Source of the DNA: Halodesulfovibrio spirochaetisodalis
Lineage (GTDB): Bacteria; Desulfobacterota; Desulfovibrionia; Desulfovibrionales; Desulfovibrionaceae
NCBI RefSeq assembly: GCF_001672295.1
Contig: NZ_JXMS01000031.1
Coordinates: 32,564 to 77,226, forward strand
Reading direction: 5' to 3'
Length of the DNA: 44,663 bases
This document shows, piece by piece, positions 40,961 through 44,663 of this stretch (positions are counted from its first letter, which is position 1; each line of letters opens with the position of its first letter). A program made the translations under genes and the position numbers. Under the pieces are notes generated by a model that was not told where the DNA came from, did not search any database, and saw only the letters and a list, made by a program, of their open reading frames with translations.

Positions 40961-42214
40961 TTAGTTAGGCACATTGGCTACGACACGCAGGGCTTTGCCT
41001 TCGTGGACACCACGAATAAGAACTTTGCCGCCATCGTCGCTGAATATCGGGTCGAAACACATATCAAACTCGCCGCCAACGTTTTTACCGTTAACAAGTA
41101 CAGAGTACTTTCCGTTTTTGCGTACCTTTGCTGCAACCGAGCTACTGTGCGGGCAAAACACCGGCTTCCACGCCATATCGTATGAACCGTTCCAAGTGGA
41201 ACCGTTTACGCAAATTTGCCAATTTGTATTAAGGGTGTTTGCCAAAGCAGCGGCGCTGTTGCCATCGGGTGAAACAGCAAGATCTGTGATTACAGGAGAG
41301 CGCATTTTCCAAGGCACATCGTTTACTGCAACAGTGAACTTCCCATATTCAGGAGCAACGATAGCGAAGAGGTTCTCTCCGTCAGGGCTGAATTGCTGAT
41401 GCCAGCAGTTAGCATATGTTGCTTTCCAAATAAGTTGACCGTCCTTAGCCAGCCCCCATTTGCCACCTTGGCGTACAGGAGCAACCACGTGTTTACCGTC
41501 CGGAGTAAACAACGGGTTCCATACTCCCTGATAGGTGTTGTCCCATAAGGTGTTGTCTACAATAATACTGTAGTCATAGAGAGTGAGTCGAACCTGTGCA
41601 GCAACGCGGTATGCATTGGCATCGAAAACAGGTGTCCACAAGTTCATGAGATGGGTATCCCATGCAATACCATCAACCGCGATAGAGAAGATGCCGTTAC
41701 GGAATGTTTTCAGATCTGCTTGCCCCATAGGCGTGACCTGAACAACCGCAGCCGACTTTTTTCCATCGGGGCTTATCGCAAAGTTGTTGGCGTTTTCATA
41801 AAGGTTTTCCCAGATTGATCCGTTTACGGACATGCCATATTCCATATCCTGCTGTACTGCTGTCGCAATATTATTGCCGTCACAACTGAACAGCGGAGAC
41901 CAGACAAATCCGTAGGTTTCTTCCCACGGTTTATCTGCAACTACCATAGTCCATTCTTCATCCTGCATTGCGTAGCAGCACAAATCACCATTGGCAGCAT
42001 AGGTGAGTTCCCATAATTTTTCGAATGTGTTTTCAGAAACATCGTCATTCGTCCGTATTGAGAACTCAGCATCATCGAGGCAAACGATGGCGGAAGCTTT
42101 CTCCCCGTCTGGGGACATCACAATTTCTTCCTGCCATGTGTGGTCACTTTTGGGTGTCATGTCCGCAATTGTGCGTTGACCGACCTCCCAATTCCACGTT
42201 TCGGTTTTATACAT
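40961..42214 (-). CDS. tmcD: TmcD, tryptophan-rich repeat protein
   Basis: The 417-residue soluble subunit of the Tmc complex has no signal peptide. It is built of roughly eight repeats of 45-50 residues with the pattern W-x(3)-Y-x(n)-W-x-P-x-F-(S/T)-x-D-G-x(n)-A-A-x-V, as in FSPDGENLFA, FTPDGKHVVAPV and VSPDGNSAAAL. This resembles a TolB/WD-type beta-propeller. ATG 42214 is chosen for AAGGAGG 5 nt upstream; an 81-nt longer frame has no site. First gene of the nine-gene operon. It has no cofactor motif, so a structural role is likely. Confidence 0.9.
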   Translation of the reverse strand: MYKTETWNWEVGQRTIADMTPKSDHTWQEEIVMSPDGEKASAIVCLDDAEFSIRTNDDVSENTFEKLWELTYAANGDLCCYAMQDEEWTMVVADKPWEETYGFVWSPLFSCDGNNIATAVQQDMEYGMSVNGSIWENLYENANNFAISPDGKKSAAVVQVTPMGQADLKTFRNGIFSIAVDGIAWDTHLMNLWTPVFDANAYRVAAQVRLTLYDYSIIVDNTLWDNTYQGVWNPLFTPDGKHVVAPVRQGGKWGLAKDGQLIWKATYANCWHQQFSPDGENLFAIVAPEYGKFTVAVNDVPWKMRSPVITDLAVSPDGNSAAALANTLNTNWQICVNGSTWNGSYDMAWKPVFCPHSSSVAAKVRKNGKYSVLVNGKNVGGEFDMCFDPIFSDDGGKVLIRGVHEGKALRVVANVPN

Positions 42215-42887
42215 GCTGGCCTCCTTGGCCATCCAAGGGTTAACAGACGCTCCTTTTGTCGGCACACACGGCAAAAGGGGAAAATATAGTTGCATACTAT
42301 TTTTTCCTATTTCTTTAGTAAGGTAGCATAACTGTATAAAAAACCAGTTAAAAAAGTGAAATTAATACGTAACAAGCACGGTGGGAAATAAAAAACAAGA
42401 ATGATGTGTTTTATTTTTGTCTTAAAAACAGGATGTTACAGACTTGATTATAGCTGTTATAACTATACTGTCTAGGTATGTAACTTTTTATGGAGATAAA
42501 ACTACATGTTGGTTTGGCACTAATAAAGAAAAGTAGAGTGAGATAGTGTGGAATTATTTGCAGATGATACTTTGAAAAACAAAATAAAATATACTGATAC
42601 TCATATGAATAATGCAGCAATGCTTAGCTGCATAAAATATACGGCTGAATAATATTATACAAAATTAGTCTGGAATGTGTTTGAGGCAACATTATCGTTA
42701 TCTGTGCGGTGTATGGGAGAGAAGAGTAATGTTAAAATATATAGCTGGTTAATCATAGATGCATGAAAAACTGTCTACAGTGCCGGTAGGAATTAAGGCT
42801 GAAGATAATTATCGGTGGGATAAGCCTGTTGGCAATGGGAAAAAGAAAAAGCTCAGGTACGTATATAATGATACGTACCCTGAACTT
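42215..42887. other. AT-rich region upstream of the tmc operon
   Basis: About 670 bases between tmcD and the small gene at 42888. It must contain the tmc promoter (minus strand), but no confident -35/-10 or sigma54 site was found. The terminator at 42850-42885 closes the next gene. No supported gene. Confidence 0.4.
42850..42885 (-). terminator. terminator of the small gene at 42888
   Basis: On the minus strand AGTTCAGGGTACGTAT pairs with ATACGTACCTGAGCT (one bulge), followed by a T-run. Confidence 0.75.
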
Positions 42888-43082
42888 TTATTTTTGTGGT
42901 AGCGTCTGACTAGAAGGAATAAGCAGACAATACCCTTCACACCATGCCATGCATAGTTCTGCCATGCATTTTCCGTGATCAGAACTTTCATCTTTGAATC
43001 TGAAGGCAAAATCAGCATTATTCAGCTGGAAAGGACAGATGAGTCTTTTTGCCTCTTCAGAAGTGCGTTTAGGTTGTTGCAT
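42888..43082 (-). CDS. small cysteine-containing protein (CPF...CMAWC type)
   Basis: The 64-residue protein has the pattern RLICPFQ, then CMAELCMAWCEGYC (five cysteines in all). This resembles small CPF...C(x)ECMAW proteins common in Desulfovibrio and its phages, whose function is unknown; metal binding is inferred. GGAGG lies 6 nt before ATG and a terminator follows directly, supporting a real gene. An overlapping longer frame (42809-43018) is a shadow. Confidence 0.7.
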   Translation of the reverse strand: MQQPKRTSEEAKRLICPFQLNNADFAFRFKDESSDHGKCMAELCMAWCEGYCLLIPSSQTLPQK

Positions 43083-43229
43083 ACTAATCCTCCATTTTCT
43101 TTCATATCACATGTGGGGCTTGATTATTATTATAAAAGTATGACAGAGTGTTAGATAGTTTGGAGATCATATTATTTTTAAAATAGAATGAAAGCACAGT
43201 CAGTATGACGGGAGGTTGGCAACAGGCAT

Positions 43230-43263
43230 AAAAAAAGCGGTTAGTTTGTGAAAAACTAACCGC
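43230..43263 (-). terminator. terminator of tRNA-Tyr copy A
   Basis: A perfect 11-bp stem GCGGTTAGTTT/AAACTAACCGC (43237-43247/43253-43263) is followed on the minus strand by T7. Confidence 0.9.
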
Positions 43264-43274
43264 AACGTGTTCCA

Positions 43275-43360
43275 TGGTGGTGGGGGGAGGATTTGAACCT
43301 CCGAAGGCGTACGCCGACAGATTTACAGTCTGTTCCCTTTGGCCACTCGGGAACCCCACC
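43275..43360 (-). tRNA. tRNA-Tyr(GTA), copy A
   Basis: An 86-nt class II tRNA with acceptor GGTGGGG/CCCCACC, discriminator A and encoded CCA. The anticodon loop CTGTAAA gives GTA, and a long variable arm is present. It is identical to the copy at 44477-44562. Confidence 0.97.
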
Positions 43361-43755
43361 ATATATGGTCTGCTAAGAATTCGTGTTCCTTGGCAACGAG
43401 AGAGGGTTCTACGCACGAGTCGTTGTTTTGGCAAGTGAAAAAATTGTTTTTCACTGTTTTAAGTTGATGGGTAACCTATGTTTACAACAGAAAAAAACGA
43501 AAAAAGCAAAATAATGTTTGCAAATTGTAGAAAGAAACTTTAGCCAACTCGTTAGAATTTTTCGTTATGTGACCTAGGTCAAGTTAATGAGAGATGAGAA
43601 GTTATACCCAATAAGCAACGCTTTCGCATTGGTTCTATACATATTCTGCCGTGCCCGCAGAGAATCTGGAGTTCGCCAATTCCGTTTGATGCAACCCTAC
43701 AGCATGGCCTGGAATTTTGAATCAGTCGAAGAAAAATCCAGTCACGGAGGGGACA
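43361..43755. promoter_or_regulatory. intergenic region with a 12-bp palindrome
   Basis: TGACCTAGGTCA (43570-43581) is a perfect palindrome within TGTGA-N6-TCA, close to a CRP/FNR-type half-site pair. It lies about 175 nt upstream of the small-protein pair and may regulate it. No gene is seen. Confidence 0.35.
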
Positions 43756-43965
43756 ATGTCTAAAGCAACACAAAAGACCGAACCCAAGACAAGATATTTT
43801 TCGGATAATTTATTTAGTTTAATGGCTGAGTTGGCAGAAGAAATTGAAGCTTTGCCGACAGGTTTACAAAAAAGATTAAACGGGGTGGCTGACCAGCTTC
43901 TTAGCGAAGTCTACAGTCAGGCCAAGTTTGAGCGTTCTGTACCAGTTACGCTCAGGCCTCAATAG
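43756..43965 (+). CDS. small helical protein, first of a tandem pair
   Basis: The 69-residue protein has a central helix-loop-helix (LFSLMAELAEEIEALPTGLQ...LLSEV). GGAGGGG lies directly upstream of the chosen ATG; the frame extends 39 nt further without a site. It aligns without gaps to part of the next gene, including L-x-S, an L-P turn and a terminal EV. Function unknown. Confidence 0.7.
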   Translation: MSKATQKTEPKTRYFSDNLFSLMAELAEEIEALPTGLQKRLNGVADQLLSEVYSQAKFERSVPVTLRPQ

Positions 43966-43973
43966 GGGACGTA

Positions 43974-44198
43974 ATGAAATCGACCAGTTCCGTACCGGTG
44001 GGGACTCCTGAGGGACCTATCTCCGGCGCGTTACACAGCTATTTAATTGAAATGGCTGCACACATGCAGACATTGCCACAGGAATCCTTTGAAGTAGCAA
44101 GTATGGCGCTCAAAGGAGCTTTGGCAGAAGTAGCTCGTGTAGAAGAGCTCGAAAGTAAAATCACAGGTGATTGGGCTTACGAGCAGCAAAACTGTTGA
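43974..44198 (+). CDS. small helical protein, second of a tandem pair
   Basis: The 74-residue protein has the pattern LHSYLIEMAAHMQTLPQ followed by a second helix ending in LAEV, echoing the upstream protein. The N-terminal 15 residues are Ser/Pro/Gly-rich. It starts 8 nt after the first gene (site AGGGGACG), so the two form an operon. No known family. Confidence 0.7.
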   Translation: MKSTSSVPVGTPEGPISGALHSYLIEMAAHMQTLPQESFEVASMALKGALAEVARVEELESKITGDWAYEQQNC

Positions 44199-44276
44199 GT
44201 CCATCCGGCTTGGGGAGTCGGAATGACAAGAGAGTAAACGCGGAAATCTAGACATGAGTTATGAGAATACACTTGC

Positions 44277-44307
44277 AAGGCCAGTCCATCGGGGCTGGCT
44301 TTGCTTT
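44277..44307 (+). terminator. terminator of the small-protein pair
   Basis: AAGGCCAG (44277-44284)/CTGGCTTT (44295-44302) is followed by TGCTTTT. A second hairpin with a T7 run (44345-44378) follows and probably completes termination. Confidence 0.7.
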
Positions 44308-44442
44308 TGGTAAGCATCTTTAGCGGATGCTCATAAAAAACGAGAGAAGCTGAGGCATTGCCTTGAGCTTCTTTTTTTATTTGTTGCAATGTGAGTTGCG
44401 GCGGGTACTGACAGGAAGTTTGAGAAGGAGATACGTAGATAC

Positions 44443-44468
44443 AAAAAAAGCCAGCTTAACGCTGGCTT
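44443..44468 (-). terminator. terminator of the tRNA-Thr/tRNA-Tyr unit
   Basis: AAGCCAGC (44448-44455)/GCTGGCTT (44461-44468) with a 5-nt loop is followed on the minus strand by T7. It lies 8 nt after tRNA-Tyr copy B. Confidence 0.9.
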
Positions 44469-44476
44469 AAAATTCG

Positions 44477-44562
44477 TGGTGGTGGGGGGAGGATTTGAAC
44501 CTCCGAAGGCGTACGCCGACAGATTTACAGTCTGTTCCCTTTGGCCACTCGGGAACCCCACC
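44477..44562 (-). tRNA. tRNA-Tyr(GTA), copy B
   Basis: Identical in all 86 positions to copy A, with encoded CCA. It follows tRNA-Thr by 4 nt and is cotranscribed with it. Confidence 0.97.
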
Positions 44563-44566
44563 TGAC

Positions 44567-44642
44567 TGGAGCTGGCGATGGGACTTGAACCCGCAACCTG
44601 CTGATTACAAATCAGCTGCTCTACCAATTGAGCTACGCCAGC
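44567..44642 (-). tRNA. tRNA-Thr(TGT)
   Basis: A 76-nt tRNA with acceptor GCTGGCG/CGCCAGC, discriminator T and encoded CCA. The anticodon loop TTTGTAA gives TGT. It is first in the minus-strand pair with tRNA-Tyr. In many bacteria this pair lies near tuf; that neighbour would be outside the window. Confidence 0.97.
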
Positions 44643-44663
44643 AACGAGAAGAGTGTTTATATA

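Noticed and set aside
42759-42902. 47-codon plus-strand frame
   Set aside because: It has no ribosome site, runs through the terminator hairpin at 42850-42885 and ends inside the opposing small gene.
43102-43434. Frame containing FPSGQREQTVNLSA
   Set aside because: This is the conceptual translation of the tRNA-Tyr gene; the same stretch appears in the frame at 44331-44627.
1-44663. CRISPR arrays, insertion sequences, rRNA genes and riboswitches
   Set aside because: No regularly spaced repeats, transposase-like proteins, rRNA sequence or recognisable aptamer was seen anywhere in the window.

Overview
The window looks like a chromosomal segment of a mesophilic, AT-leaning Desulfovibrionaceae sulfate reducer (Desulfovibrio/Halodesulfovibrio type). 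The main evidence is a complete tmcABCD transmembrane redox complex with a tetrahaem type II cytochrome c3, which is characteristic of this group. Two blocks also match gene orders I recall from Desulfovibrio vulgaris: argB-hslU-htrA-S1 protein, and tmcDCBA-hypothetical-Usp-RR-RR-HK. No database was searched, so family names come from motif recognition.

Layout. 1-723: three identical minus-strand tRNA-Arg(ACG) genes, two with clear promoters and two with terminators. 1133-8303: a CysH-like protein with Fe-S-type cysteines, a small dual-CxxC protein, ferritin, an iron alcohol dehydrogenase divergent from an HxlR regulator, a two-subunit 2-oxoacid:acceptor oxidoreductase and an NTF2-like protein. 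8613-9045: a small gene broken by two frameshifts. 9176-14784 (minus): argB, hslU, an HtrA protease and a five-domain S1 protein. 15098-22166: parvulin, then a metabolic cluster of ridA, a D-cysteine desulfhydrase/L-cysteate lyase-type PLP enzyme, a three-gene TRAP transporter, an unrecognised 407-residue protein and a GntR/FCD regulator. 22523-25459: an Hsp20 + Lon-like protease operon. 25824-27298: two small proteins and an Rrf2 regulator. 27481-31021: a di-haem-type sensor histidine kinase, a possible 37-residue coupled ORF and a receiver-kinase. 31326-33915: an unrecognised Ala/Ser/Val-rich protein and RsgA. 42214-34132 (minus): the nine-gene tmc-signalling operon. 42888-44642: small proteins, two identical tRNA-Tyr(GTA) genes and tRNA-Thr(TGT).

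How the genes may work together. The ridA-PLP enzyme-TRAP cluster reads as an uptake and beta-elimination route for a 3-carbon sulfur amino acid. If the substrate were L-cysteate, the products would be pyruvate for carbon and sulfite as electron acceptor, with RidA clearing 2-aminoacrylate. Strong codon bias, palindromes before ridA and the linked GntR regulator fit an inducible, highly expressed catabolic unit, but the substrate is inferred. The tmc operon couples a membrane electron-transfer complex to a stress protein and a receiver/kinase set. Its kinase is a paralogue of the one next to the haem-type sensor about 3 kb away, so the right half of the window is rich in redox signalling.
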